Below the pieces are notes generated by a model, which ran no database searches, had not been told where the DNA came from, and was given only the letters and a program-made list of their open reading frames with translations. Shown here in pieces: positions 12,001 through 27,000 of a DNA stretch of 64,000 nucleotides. The stretch comes from Aquarana catesbeiana (lineage: Eukaryota > Chordata > Amphibia > Anura > Ranidae), in contig NC_133332.1 of NCBI RefSeq assembly GCF_042186555.1, positions 233,469,015 through 233,533,014 on the forward strand, given 5' to 3'. The position numbers and the translations under genes were made by a program. Position 1 is the first letter of the stretch. Every line of letters begins with the position of its first letter.

Positions 12001-15000
12001 GTATTTCATGTCTGAGGTTTACAACCACTTTAATAAATACAAAGCTGAATAATGTGCATCTTTTATATATGCCTGGAGTTTAGCTTTAAGGACTAGCTTA
12101 CACAAGCATTAGCCCTCAGAAGTGTGTTCCATGGTGGATCGTTTTTCAAAGGGTGTTTGACAAGTTGTGAGGAGATGTTTTTTCTCCACCTTGCTGCCTG
12201 TTTTCCCCCCTAACACCCCATTCACACGTGTGTGTGTGTGATTTGTCACGTGATATTGGACATCAGTTGTATGACAAGCCGTACCCCATGTTTTCCAATG
12301 ATAACAATTCATACTGTTTATGTGCGACTTAAAGTCACAGCAACTTCAAAAGTAGTTCATGCACTACTATGTTCCAACTTTCATGCAACTTTAGGGCCAC
12401 AGACATCAATGTTTAAGAGTAACTAAACCCAGGACCCTGCATTCACTATATCTGGTCTCCCACAGTACACAGAACATGGGAATGCAATTATTTCAGTAAA
12501 TATAAACTGCTAAATACCTTTTCTCATCAGCAGTATATGGCAGTCTTGTGACTTTTATCAGTGTCTGTCATTCTCATCTGACTGTCCTATGAGACTGCAT
12601 GACCCTTGACTCTCTGTCTGGACAGTGCTGATTGGCCCTGTGCTGATCACATGCACTCCCAAAAAAAAAAATTCTCTAGCAGTACACACCAAACTGAGCA
12701 TGTGCAAAGTGACTCCTAGGGCTCTGTGCTATCAGGAGATGGATTGGGAACAGTAAACAAAGGGGAGGATCAGAGAAGACAGGATCAAAACAGCCTTTTT
12801 TACACAATGTAGAGGATTAACCCCTTAGGTTCCACAGAGAGTATAACGAGCATGCTTTACTGCATATACAGACCGATTTTACTGTTGTGGGTTTAGTAAC
12901 ACTTTAACCCTCAAAAGTTGCATGAAAGTTGTACCTGAATGTTTTACATGCAACAGTGGGTCTGATTTTGCAGAGGGACAACAAGTCACATTCAAAGTTG
13001 CACTCCAAAGTCGCATGACTTTCAAATCCTACAAGTGTGAATTGCATCTAAATGCCTTTACCACCATGCCACGCCCACCCGCAGTGCATTTGGTTGCAGT
13101 GCAGCCCCACTCACTTGAATGGGTCATGTTCAGCACCTGATGCTGCCCGCCGAACGCGACAGGGGATTTCATTCTTGCTGTAGCTGTGATAAAAGCATCA
13201 CCACTGCGACATAATTATATCCCCTGTCCGCTGCCTTTCCAGCTTAAAGTGTTACTAAACCCACAACAGTAAAATCAGTCTGTATATGCAGCATAGTATG
13301 CTTGGTATACTCACTGTGGAACTTAAGGGGTTAATCATCTGCATTGTGTAAAAAGGCTGTTATATTCTGTATGCACAGATCCTCCCCCTCCTGCACTATC
13401 TGTGGAAGGCCATATAATACAGGCAGAGTAGCCGACCTGCACATGCTCAGTTGTGTCTTATGCTGGAGAGAACATTTACTTGATCTCAGAGCTAGCCAGG
13501 TCACATGATATTGGCATCACACATATGGGCGTGTATACAGGCTGTAGTGGAAATCTCCTCCTACCTGAACTCAGCACTGGAGAAACTGTGCAGTTAATCA
13601 TGTGACCGTGATATATAGATCAGCCAAAAAGGTATATAGTGGCAGTATTTTAATGTAAAAAGAATTTATAAGCTGTGGGCACTGTGTGGGGCAGATGAAC
13701 TATTTTCATATTACTGGGTTTAGTAACATTTTAAAGAGGCATTGGATGGGGGGCAGCAAAAAACAGCTCCACTGCGTGTTTTTACTGCCCCCCCAACTGC
13801 AAGTGTAAATGAGCTCTAAAAGATATTACTATATATTAGTACAACAAGAGTGTTGTTCCCGATAAACACTTGTAATGTTTAGTATGGGGAATGTCACAAT
13901 GTCTCTGATTGGTCCTTTTGCTGGTAAAAATGTTTAGCTAAAACAAGTGGTGGAAACTGCAAATAAAGTAACTAGATGAAACTTCCTATAGCAATGGTCT
14001 ATGGAGCAGAAACTCACTGTAGAATCTGTATCCCCTCCGGATCATTGCTCATTTTCTCTCTGAGGCTTCGCAAGGCCTGGACACCAGTGGTTTCCCCGAG
14101 AACAGCAATCATATCTGTGGGTTAGAGACAGAAATATTGGTCCAAGCCCGGCTGTAAGGTTGTGATTAAACTGTTTATGTGGCTCGCTACCCCCTATGTG
14201 CCTCTCATATAAACCAGCTTCATCTTGTTACTGGAGACTAAAGGTGGCCATACACACTACGATAAATTATAGATTTCTCTTCCAATCGATCCCTCCCACA
14301 ACTTCACTACCCATTAGATCAATATGACACTCATTGGAAAAAGTGGATTTTTTTCATGAATATTTGAAGGATATGAACAATGCATCTCAGTGTTGCCGAT
14401 CAACGCTAAATTATTGATCATTTTCTGCCCTGGCTAATCCACTCATTTTACATAGATTACATTACACTGGGCTAAGATTCACTAATCCAATAACAGTGCT
14501 TTAATTGCCATTAACCACTTCAGCCCTAGAAGGTTTCACCCCCTTCCTGACCAGGCCATTTTTTGCACGGTCGTGTGTTGTTGTACCCAAATAAAATTGA
14601 TGTCCTTTTTTTTCCCCACAAATAAAACTTTCTTTTGGTGGTATTTGATCACCTCTGCGGTTTTTATTTTTTTGCGCTATAAACAAAACAATTTTGAAAA
14701 AGAAAAAAAACAATATTTTTTACTTTCTGCTATAAAACACATCCTATTTAAAAAAAAAAAAAAAAAAAAAAAATCAAATCAAATTTCTTCATCAAATTAG
14801 GCCAATATGTATTCTGCTACATATTTTTGGTAAAAAAAAAATCCCAATAAGCGTATATTGATTGGTTTGCACAAAAGTTTTAGCGTCTACAAACAATTGG
14901 ATATTTTTATGGATTTTTATTTATTTTTACTAGTAATGGCAGCAATCAGCGATTTTTAGCAGGACTGTGACATTGCAGCGGACAAATCTGAGTGACACTA

Positions 15001-18000
15001 TTGGGGAATCAGTGACACCAATAGCCTCGGTTCACACTGGGACGACTTGTCAGGCGACCTAGTCGCCTGACAAGTAGCGTCCCATTCTCTGCAATGGAAC
15101 CGTTCTAATAGAAAAAGGTTCCTGTACGACTTTGGGGGCGACTTGCATTGACTTCTATACAGAAGTCGTTTTGCAAGTCGCCGCTGAGTCGTGTCCTGGG
15201 TCGCCTGAGGCAGTCGCGCTGTAAGTCGTGCTGCCTCATTGTGAACTGACCCATACAGTGATCAGTGCGAAAAAAATAAATAAAAGCACTGTCACAGTAT
15301 AAATAACACCGACAGGGAAGGGATTAACATCAGGGGTGATCAAGGGCTTAAGTGTGCTCCTAGAGAGTGCTTTCTAACTGTGGGGGGAATGCTGTGACTG
15401 GAGGAAAACAGAGATCCATGTTTCTGTTTAGCAGAAACACAAGACCTTCATTATTTATTACAATATTTTGTGTGGCCACCATTATTTTCCAGCACTGCCT
15501 TAACCCTCTTGGGCATGGAGTTCACCAGAGCTTCACAGGTTGCCACTGGAGTCCTCTTCCACTCCTCCTTGACGGAGCTGGTGGATGTTAGAGACCTTGC
15601 ACTCCTCCACCTTCTGTTTGAGGATGCCCCACAGATGCTTAATATGGTTTAGGTCAGAGGACATGCTTGGCCAGTCCATCACCTGTACCCTCAGCTTCTT
15701 TAGCAAGGCAGTGGTCGTCTTGAAGGTGTGATTGGGGTCGTTATGTTGGAATACTGCCCTGCGGCCCAGTCTCCAAAGGGAGGGGATTATGCTCTACTTC
15801 AGTATGTCACAGTACATGTTGGCATTTATGGACTCATGCAGCCCCAGACTATGACACTCACACCACCATGCTTGACTGTAGGCAAGACACACTTGCTCCT
15901 CACCTGGTTGCCGCCACGCACGATTGACACCATCAGAACCAAATAAATTTATCTTGGTCTCATCAGACCACAGGACACGGTTCCAGTAATCCATGTCCTT
16001 AGTCTGCTTGTCTTCAGCAAACTGTTTGCAGGCTTTCTTGTGCATCATCTTTAGAAGAGACCTCCTTTTGTGATGACAGCCATGCAGACCAATTTAATGC
16101 AGTGTGCGGTGTATGGTCTGAACATTGACAGACTGACCCCCCCCCCACCCCCACAACCTCTGCAGCAATGCTGGCAGCACTCATACATCTATTTCCCAAA
16201 GACAACCTCTGGATATGACGCTGAGCACGTGCACTCAACTGCTTTGGTCGACCATGGCAAGGCCTGTTCTGAGTGGAACCTGTCCTGTTAAACCTCTGTA
16301 TGGTCTTGGCCATCGTGCTGCAGCTCAGTTTCAGGGTCTTGACAATTTTCTTATAACCTAGGCCATCTTTATGTAGAGCAACAATTCTTTTTTTCAGATC
16401 CTCAGAGAGTTCTTTGCCATGAGGTGCCATGTTGAACTTCCAGTGACCAGTATGAGAGAGTGAGAGTGATAACACCAAATTTACCACATCTGCTCCCCAT
16501 TCACACCTGAGACCCTGTAACACTAATGAGTCACATGACACCGAGGAGGCAAAATGGCTAATTGGGCCCAATTTGGCCATTTTCACTTAGGGGTGTACTC
16601 ACTTTTGTTGACAGCGGTTTAGACATTAATGGCTGTGTGTTGAGGTATTTTGAGGGGACAGCAAATTTACACTGTTATACAAGCTGAACACTCACTACTT
16701 TACATTGTAGCAAAGTGTCATTTCTTCAGTGTTTTCACATGAAAAGATATAATAAAATATTTACAATATTCACTTTTGTGAGATATTGTATGCGGTGGGC
16801 AGTCCGGAAGCGGTTAAAGCAGAACTCTAGTCATCTCATAAAAATCCTATTTAAGTTCCCCCACTCTGTATATGAAGGGTCTAATGATTGCTTAGTCTAG
16901 GCAGGGCAGGGGTGTTCAACCTTATAAAGAGCAAGGGCCACTTAAGTGATTTGGCAACCGGTCGCGGGCCACAATGAACTATGGGGTTTTACCAACCCCC
17001 CCAAACCAAAAATGTCAATGAGCCCTCACTGTCCTAAGCCCTCTTTAAGGCTTCTTTCACACTGATGAGCTAAGGTTTACCTGCACCACGCTTTGTAGTA
17101 GACTTCTATTCTATTTTGCGGGTGTGGTGCATTTTCAGAAAGCGCACCAAACCCGCAGGATGGAATAGAAGTCTTTGGCTCGGTGCAGCTCACCCACAGG
17201 AAAGCCTCAGGTGCACTGCGCTGGGAGATCTGTGTGAAAGCAAACCCTTTTTATAAGTGCTAATATGCCCATTGCACGAGTGCAGTGTACTGTATGTGAT
17301 GTTTAATACACTGACCTTATCCTCTTCCAGCTTCTGCTGGCATTGCTCTCCGGGCTGCTAGAAAGGTCCCGCTTGGTATCATGGTATCACCCTGGGACAG
17401 AGCTGGCACTACAGAGGAAGTATCAGCTTATGTGGATCCTGCTTCCTTCGCTACCATGCCGGCTCCATGCACTCTGGTGCTTTGGGATGGCAGGTCGGCA
17501 ACCTGTTGATCATGATCTGGGCTTGCCGAACCACCATCCCAGAACACGGGCATGAGCTTCCCTGGTTTGAGGTCGCAGGCCACATCAGAGGGCTACAAGG
17601 ACCACACGAGTTGATAACCCCTGGTCTAGGGGATGTAATACAGAGGAATACTCACCTAACTGCATTCCCTTGGCACCTAGCTGTCTTACCCAGGACCCCA
17701 CTCTGACCCCTTGGACCATCCCCCATTTGTGGACGGGCCCTCAATGTCCTCACATACATTGCAAGAACGCTGGTCCTGCTTTGTACTCGATGAGAATGGT
17801 AAGGGAAGCCCACTGACTGAGGACAGGAGTGTTTTCATGGAACCAGCCATGAATGCCGGAGCCAGTGAGGAGGAAGCCTGCAAGACCGAGGAATATGGAA
17901 ATGGTGTCTATTACATGCCACCTATATTAAGGGCTTATTTGGACTGACACTAAACCCCATCCACCGCGCTGAGCTGCTTTTTTCTGCGTGTGCATCTACC

Positions 18001-21000
18001 TTGGAGATCTGTGTAGGCAGCCCATAGAAGTGGATGCAGATGCAGTTACTGCACGGATACAGTCGCATGTCAAAATTTGACATGCAGGCAGGAGTAGGTG
18101 CATGGATCCAAGCACACAGTGTCTGCGTTTAGATCCATGCACCCGTACCTGCCTGGATGTCAAATTTTGACAAGTGACTATATCCGTGCAGCCTGCACAC
18201 CGCTCCGAAGTAGATGAACACACAGTAAATGCGGCTGGGCACTGAAGATGGGTCTCAGCAGCCATCCGAATGAACCCTCAACCAGCATTAGATCCTTATT
18301 ACACGAGAGGTGGGAAGGGAGCACCCACATGTGATTTTCTGTAAACTGTCCAGGGTTAAAGCGTTTGTTACCCCCAACACTTCATATTCCTGATATGTGC
18401 CTGCTGTACCATGTACTTGTATGAGAAAATATCCTGTTCTCTTTGTATTGCTTCCTTTGTGTGAAATCCCTGGTGTTCCTGCTCGTCCCCTTGCTTTCCT
18501 ATGCTGGGAAGCCTGCTCTCCTCCAATGATCAGACTTGTCCCGATACCCCCCCGCTGTATAGCAATTCACTGGGAAGATCGGTGTGCTGCTGCCTCTCCT
18601 CCCCCAGCTCTTATGCAGCTGAGAACATAGGGAATGTGATCCCCATCCATCTGTTTCTAGCAGACAGGATCGGATTGGTTGTTGGCGAGTGTCAATGTCC
18701 GCTGACATCCGCCGATCCATAGAGAGCAATGGATAGTCCGATTGGGTCCATCCAAAAAACCTGATCGGTCCGTTCATGTGAAAAGGGCCTTATACCACAC
18801 ACTTGATTCTGGTGCCTTCATAAAACAGACAAATCACGGAATAATACTTGTTTTTTAACCCTAAAATTTGTAGTTAAAATGTAAGTACCCTTATTATTTT
18901 CATGCAAAACATACTTTTTTTCATGCAAAACATACACTGTTAGCAACATTTTTACAAATTGCAAATAAAATGTGACAATGACAACACTTCAGAGGAATGG
19001 CACCTAATGCAGCATGGTGATGTAGAGCTATGAATGACCCTTAGACCATGGGAGCACTCTGTGGCCCTCCAGTTGTTGCAGAACTACAAGTCCCATCATG
19101 TCTCTACCTTTAGGAGTCATGCTTGTAACTGTCAGCCTTGCAATGCCTCATGGGACTTCACAACAGCTGGAGGGCCACAGGTTGAGTGCCCATGCCTTAG
19201 ACTCTCTGCAATGGCTCACTCCTTATCTGCTAAAGGCACTTACCGTGTCTATATGGATCATACAGTGACATCACCGCAGAGCCCGCTGATAGCAACAGCT
19301 TTTGCAGCGTGTTGGTGGGAATGTGATTAGGATATAATATACCAGGCTCAGGCCCATCAGTACTGAATTTACCATCGCCCTCCTGCTCCTCTGCGACTAT
19401 ATTAAATGACTGGCTAAACTGCTTTGGGAGTCCTGTAGAGAAAAAAAGAACACATTATACACAGACAAAAAGGAATTCCTAAAACCCAACCCCACTTTTG
19501 CCACCAGTCTTTGTCCTCCCTCTCTACCTGAAGCCCACCCCCCCCAACTCACTTACCCACCCACCCATCACAGCTTAAAAAATAATCCAGCTATACATGC
19601 CTTCTTTCCTACAGTCTTCTCACCAGTACAGTGACATCATAGGCCCTTCCTAGGAAGTTGTGGGGGTGGTCCTATCCCCTGGACCAGGGGTCTCCAAACC
19701 GCGGCCCTATTCCGGCCTGCTTATATGTTTTCTCTGGCCTGCAGCTCACTCAGATACTGTCGACACAGCACTGCTGGTCAGCTTGCTTTAGGAATCCCTC
19801 ACTGATCTTGGCAGCAAGTCCCGCCAAACAGCAGACAAAACCACTCAACCCAACCCCCTGGCTATGCCACGCTGTGCTGTGGAATAGTTGCTTGGACCGC
19901 CAGGATGTCATCAGCGCAGCACCTCCCAGCTCCTGCCCGCTATTTATATTAGCGATCCTTTCGCATTTAGCCTGCTTGTGTAGCAGCAGACGGGAGAAGG
20001 GAGGTACAGGAGTGCTGTACTGTGCCAGTAACAGCAATGTAGGAGGCAGATGACAGCAATGTAAATGGCAATGTGCTGGACATGAATGTGCCAACACTGA
20101 GGACACAGATATCCAGGAAACTCTCATGGAGACACAGATACAGTTGGCACAGATATGGAGGAGACTGATGGGGACACAGAGGTGCAGAAAGGCTCTGATG
20201 GGGGACACAGAGGTGCAGAAAGGCTCTGATGGGGGACACAGAGGTGCAGAAAGGCTCTGATGGGGGACACAGAGGTGCAGAAAGGCTCTGATGGGGGACA
20301 CAGGTGAGCAAGGATCCTCTGATGGGGGACACAGATGTGCAAAGTGCCTGATGTGAATTTTTAAATTGTATTCATTCAATTATAAAAATAACAGATTTTT
20401 TTCTTCAGCCTCCAGATAGTTGTAAAATCTACAATGTGGCCCTCAGAGTGAAAAGTTTAGAGACCCCTGCCCTAGACAATGTGGTCCTCACATAATGATC
20501 TTGAACACTGTGCTGTCCAGGAGTACCATGATCCCTGGCTGGTAGGTTGACACAGGAAGAGGTTTGAATGTTGCTGAATATCATTCAGTCAGGAAGACTG
20601 GCGGCATCTTGTGCCTGAGAAGAGGTACTGCAGGGGATAGCTCCAAATTGAAATACTGCAGTCAGAGACATTATTTTCTGTTTCTAAAGTGATATAAATC
20701 CCTCAATTTAAAGGGGTTGTTAACCCTCATGTTTTTTCACCTTAATGCATCCTTTGCATTAAGGTGAAAAAAAACACCTGGCAGTGACCGCCCCCCCCCC
20801 CCCTGTTTTACTTACCTGAGCCCCTTATTTCCGTCGGCAGAGACCCGCTCTCCCTTTCTCCACGGGGGTCTCGGCTCTTGATTGGATAGATTGATAGCAA
20901 TGCAGCCATTGGCTCCCGCTGCTGTCAATCAAATCCAATGACTCGGGCGCCCGGATCAAGTTCGGCACATTTGTGTATGGACTCAAATGCTGGACTTGGG

Positions 21001-24000
21001 AGCGTGCCCGCAAGGTACCCCCCCAACCCCCCCCCCCACCCGCGCGTGAGAACGCTTCTCCTAGGGGATTGTCTGATGCAGGGAGGAATCGAAAGCGCCC
21101 CCAGCAGACCCCAGAAGATGAGGTTCAGGGCCACTCTGTGCAAAACGAGCTGCACAGTGGAGGGAAGTATGACACGTTTGTTATAAAAAAAAAAAAAAAA
21201 AAAAAAAAAAGGGTCGAGCCTTTACAATCACTTTAAAATCACTTTCAGCGGAAGATTTAATCACTTACCACCCAGGCAAATGCTGACATTTCTCTCATAC
21301 AAGTAAAAAAAAAAAAAAAAATCATAATTTTTTTTGCTAGAAAATTACTTAGAACCCCCAAACATTATATATTTTAAATCAGATGCCCTTGAAAATAAAA
21401 TGGTGGGTGTTGCAATTTGTTACAGTATTTGCACAGTGGTTTTTCAAAAGCAAATTTCTTGGACAAAATACACTTTAATTAATTTAAGTGAACACAAACA
21501 CATTGATACCCAATTTTGGTAAACTATAAAAAAAATGACATTATGCCGAGTAAATAGATGCCTAACATGTCACACCTTAAAATACCCATACCTCCTTGAG
21601 TAGAAGTGGTTCAACCAGGATGATGTCACAGCTACCGGCATCATCCCAGTATTTTGTTTTCAGCCGGCGATTCCCTTTAATGTAAAGGCCATCCTAGTGG
21701 CTAAGTAGCTGCTGGTTTGCTTTTACAGGCGGCAGGAAAGGTTGTCCCGCCGCCCTCAGGTGCCTCTCTGGGTTCTCCATTGCGATCGAGGAGCCCGACA
21801 CTGACTGCGCCAGAATGAGAGCTGCACCACCCTGCCGTCATTTGATGGTGGGCGGCAAGTGGTTAAAGCGTCCCATCCTCCCATGTTTGCGCACAAAGGC
21901 GAACAAATGTGTCAGTCCTGCATGCATATGTAAACGGGAGTCGCAGCATACATGTGAGGTATCATGGTGAACGTCAGAGCAATAATTGTAGCCCCAGAAC
22001 TCTAAACTGGTAACCTGTAAAGACAATAGAGATTTTATTTAGGTACCGTAGTTTGGCGCCATTTCATAGGTGTATGCAATTTTACAGCTTGACATGTTGG
22101 GTATCTATTTACTCTGCGCAACATTTTATATTTTACTAAACAATTTGTATTATATTGGGAGAGATTTACTAAAATATATGCACTCACAATCTGGTGCAGC
22201 TGTATATAGTAGCCAGTCAGCTTCTAACTTCAGCTTGTTTAATTAAGCTTTGGCAATACAAGTTGGAAGCTGATTGGTTTCTATGGAGAGCTGCACCAGA
22301 TTTTGTACACTCTAGTTTTAGTAAATCTCCTCCCATTGTGTTTGTGTGCACCTAAATTCATTAAAGTGTATTTTCCTATAAAATTTGCGTTTAAAAATGC
22401 TGCGAAAATACCGTGTGAAATAAAAAAAATTGCAACACTCACCATTTTATTCTCTAGGGTCTCTGCTTAACCACTTCAGCCCCGGAAGGATTTACCCCCT
22501 TCCTGACCAGAGCACTTTTTACAATTTGGCACTGCGTCGCTTTAACTGCTAATTGCGCGGTCATGCAATGCTGTAACCAAACGAAATTTGCGTCCTTTTC
22601 TTCCCACAAATAGAGCTTTCTTTTGATGGTATTTGATCACCTCTGCCGTTTTTATTTTTTGCACTATACACGGAAAAAGACCAAAAATTTTGAAAAAAAA
22701 AGATATTTACTACTTTTTGTTCTAAAAAAAATCCAATAAACTCAATTTTAGTCATACATTTAGGCCAAAATGTATTTGGCCACATGTCTTTGGTAAAAAA
22801 AATGTCAATAAGTGTATATTTATTGGTTTGCGCAAAAGTTATAGCGCCTACAAACTAGGGTACATTTTCTGGAATTTACACAGCCTTTAATTTATGACTG
22901 CCTATGTCGTTTCTTGAGGTGCTAAAATGGCAGGGCAGTACAAAACCCCCCCAAATGACCCCATTTTGGAAAGCAGACACCCCAAGGAAATTGCTGAGAG
23001 GCATGTTGAACCCATTGAATATTCATTTTTTTTGTCCCAAGTGATTGAATAATGACAAAAAAAAAAAAAAATTACAAAAAGTTGTCACTAAATGATATAT
23101 TGCTCACACAGGCCATGGGCATATGTGGAATTGCACCCCAAAATACATTTAGCTGCTTCTCCTGAGTATGGGGATACCACATGTGTGGGACTTTTTGGGA
23201 GCCTAGCCGCATACGGGGCCCCGAAAACCAATCACTGCCTTCAGGATTTCTAAGGGCGTACATTTTTGATTTTACTCCTCACTACCTATCACAGTTTTGA
23301 AGGCCATAAAATGCCCAGATGGCACAAACCCCCCCAAATGACCCCATTTTGGAAAGTAGACACCCCAAGCTATTTGCTGAGAGGCATGGTGAGTATTTTG
23401 TAGCTCTCATTTGTTTTTGAAAATGAAGAAAGACAAAAAAAAAATTTTTTTTTTTCTTTTTTTAATTTTCAAAACTTTGTGACAAAAAGTGAGGTCTGCA
23501 AAATACTCACTAAACTGCTCAGCAAATAGCTTTGGATGTCTACTTTCCAAAATGGGGTCATTTGGGGGGGGGGTTTGTGCCACCTGGGCATTCCATGGCC
23601 TCCGAGACTGTGATAGGCAGTGAAGAGTGAAATCAAAAATTTACACCCTTAGAAAGCCTGAAGGCGGTGCTTGGTTTTCGGGGTCCCATACGCGGCTAGG
23701 CTCCCAAAAAGTCTCACACATGTGGTATCCCCGTACTCAGGAGAAGCAACAGAATGTATTTTGGGGTGTAATTTCACATATTCCCATGGCATGTTTGAGC
23801 AATATATAATTTAGTGACAACTTTGTGCAAAAAAAAAAAAAAAAAATTTGTCTCTTTCCCGCAACTTGTGTCACAATATAAAATATTCCATGGACTCGAC
23901 ATGCCTCTCAGCAAATAGCTTGGGGTGTCTACTTTCCAAAATGGGGTCATTTGGGGGGGGGTTTGAACTGTCCTGGCATTTTATGCACAACATTTAGAAG

Positions 24001-27000
24001 CTTATGTCACACATCACCCACTCTTCTAACCACTTGAAGACAAAGCCCTTTCTGACACTTTTTGATTACATGAAAAAATTATTTTTTTTTTGCAAGAAAA
24101 TTACTTTGAACCCCCACACATTATATATTTTTTTAAAGCAAATGCCCTACAGATTAAAATGGTGGGTGTTTAATTTTTTTTTTTTCACACAGTATTTGCG
24201 CAGCGATTTTTCAAACGCATTTTTTGGGGAAAAAACACACTTTTTTACATTTTAATGCACTAAAACACACTATATTGCCCAAATGTTTGATGAAATAAAA
24301 AAGATGATCTTAGGCCGAGTACATGGATACCAAACATGACATGCTTTACAATTGCGCACAAACGTGCAGTGGCAACAAAATAAATACATTTTTAAAAGCC
24401 TTTAAAAGCCTTTACAGGTTACCACTTTAGAATTATAGAGGAGGTCTACTGCTAAAATTACTGCCCTCGATCTGACCGTCGCGGTGATACCTCACATGCA
24501 TGGTGCAATTGCTGTTTACATTTGACGCCAGACCGACGCTTGCGTTCGCCTTAGCGCGAGAGCAGGGGGGACAGGGGTGCTTTTTTTTTTTTTTTTTCTT
24601 TATTTTTTTTTGCTTTTTTATCTTATTTTAAAACTGTTCCTTTCATTTTTTTTTTTTTTAATCATTTTTACTGTTATCTCAGGGAATGTAAATATCCCCT
24701 ATGATAGCAATAGGTAGTGACAGGTACTCTTTTTTGAAAAAATTGGGGTCTATTAGACCCTAGATTTCTCCTCTGCCCTCAAAGCATCTGACCACACCAA
24801 GATCGGTGTGATAAAATGCTTCCCCAATTTCCCAATGGCGCTATTTACATCTGGCGAAATCTAAGTCATAAAATGCTCGTAGCTTCCGGTTTCTTAGGCC
24901 ATAGAGATGTTTGGAGCCACTCCGGTCTCTGATCAGCTCTATGGTCAGCTGGCTGAATCACCGGCTGCATTCTCAGGTTCCCTGTTGAGACAGGAGAGCC
25001 AGAGAAAAACACGGAAGACGTTGGGGGGGGGGGGGGCATTCCCTCCCACTGCTTGTAAAAGCAGTCTAGAGGCTAATTAGCCGCTAGGATTGCTTTTACA
25101 TGAAAGCCGACCGCTGGCTGAAAAGAATGATACCAAGATGATACCTAAACCTGCAAGCATCATTCTGGTATAACCACTCAAAGTCGTGAATGCTGTACCT
25201 GAAGACAAAAAAATGGTTAACAATAAAGCACAGTAAACGGTAAAGTATAAAAAATTGCATACCTGAAAAGCAAACATGATAAAACATAATAACAATAAAA
25301 CATTGCAGAATAGAATACAGTAAAAAAGAGCAGAACAATAGAGAGAATAGAGAGAGAGAGAATAGAGAGAGAACAATAAAACGACAACTATTATTTTTTA
25401 TTTTATATTTTTGTTTGTGTTTTTTTTTTTTTTTTTACACTTTTTTTGTAACTGTAACTTTTATAACTGTAACCGGTTCCAGGTTCGGGTCTCTCAAAAT
25501 GCGATGGCATCTTGGGAGACCCTGTGAAAGTGTGTCCTAGTCTGTGCAGTTCTGTACCCTACGCTAATACTCAGCTAGTGAATGGTAGCGTTCAAAACAT
25601 TCACCAATGCAAAGACCAGGATTGTCAGGACAGGAGGGACAATAATAGTGGGTGTCACGCCTATATCTGCACTTGCTGCAGACACAACATCTTTTTTGGG
25701 GGGGTTCGTTGGGTAGGGGTACTCGGGAGGACATAAAGAAAATGCCTCTCATGCAGCCGACTGCATTTGGTTGGGGATGTGAATGGGGGAAGTACGGGCG
25801 CTGCAGAAGTGGTGGGTTCCCAATTAGGATTGGCGAATGCAGCAGGAAGGGCATTATGGGCACGACGGGCCTGTGTTTGTCTTTTTGGTGGCAGCGGGAC
25901 ACTACTTGTGCTTGTCACCTCACCAGCTTGAACTGCACTTATGGGACTCGCCACGTCACCAAGTGTTACTGCAGTGCTGGTTTGACTACGACCGGGGTGT
26001 ACTAGGCCGCTGGTGCTTGCCAGTTCACCAAAACGCTACCAAAAAAACTGTTAACGGCCGCAGGGATCAGGCCTGACTCTGCGAACGCTGCAGTTATGCA
26101 TTTAGTGTTTTGTAAGTGACAGTGATCGATCGATACTGCACTTGGGTGGGCTGGGCTGGGCCGGGCGGAGGGGCAAAACGCAGGTGCTAGCAGGTATCTG
26201 GGCTGATCCCACTAACACTGCATTTTTGGGAACCCTAAACTGCTGGGGACGCCAGTATAGATCTGATTGGATCAGATCAGATATTGATCAGTTCAGATAC
26301 TATACCACTAAGGGAGGTGTACGGTGCATGCGTGGGTGTTAGCGCTACTGGCACTAACCTGACGCTGCCTGGGGCTGGTGCTTGCCAGTTCACCAAAACG
26401 CTACCAAAAAAACTGTTAGCGATCGCAGGGATCAGGCCTGACTCTGCGAACGCTGCAGTTATGCGTTTAGTGTTTTGTAAGTGACAGTGATCGATCGATA
26501 CTGCACTTGGGTGGGCTGGGCTGGGCCGGGCGGAGGGGCAAAACGCAGGTGCTAGCAGGTATCTGGGCTGATCCCGCTAACACTGCGTTTTTGGGAATCC
26601 TAAACTGCTGGGGACGCTAGTATAGATCTGATCGGATCAGATATTGATGCGTTCAGATACTATACCACTAAGGGAGGTGTACGGTGCGTGGGTGTTAGCG
26701 CTACTGGCACTAACCTGACGCTGCCTGGGGCTGGTGCTTGCCATTTCACCAAAACGCTACCAAAAAAACTGTTAGCGATCGCAGGGATCAGGCCTGACTC
26801 TGCGAACGCTGCAGTTATGCGTTTAGTGTTTTGTAAGTGACAGTGATCGATCGATACTGCACTTGGGTGGGCTCTGCCGAGCCGGGCGGAGGGGCAAAAC
26901 GCAGGTGCTAGCAGGTATCTGGGCTGATCCCGCTAACACTGCGTTTTTGGGAACCCTAAACTGCTGGGGACGCTAGTATAGATCTGATTGGATCAGATAT

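Larger units (their letters stand above)
14511..16817. mobile_element. TTAA-flanked element carrying two nested insertions
   Basis: Begins TTAACCACTTCAGCCCTAGA and ends GCGGTTAA, with TTAA at 14511-14514 and 16814-16817. The family sequence breaks at about 15026 and resumes at about 15253 around a GCGACTTG fold-back. It breaks again near 15445, where a Tc1 relic is inserted, and resumes after 16791 with only the final 25 bp. COQ4 intron 2. Confidence 0.75.

Noticed and set aside
16896..17630. Possible conserved exons in the 17.3-17.9 kb frames
   Set aside because: Frames are short, lack splice-bounded similarity, and most of the span is a hAT-like element.
19750..20379. 209-codon minus-strand frame with HLCPPSEDP repeats
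   Set aside because: It is the 31-bp minisatellite inside a hAT-like element.
23072..23809. Pair of similar frames (LGSQKVPHMWYP and LGSQKVSHMWYP) suggesting a conserved small protein
   Set aside because: They lie on the two arms of a palindrome, so similarity follows from inverted duplication; no start context or domain.
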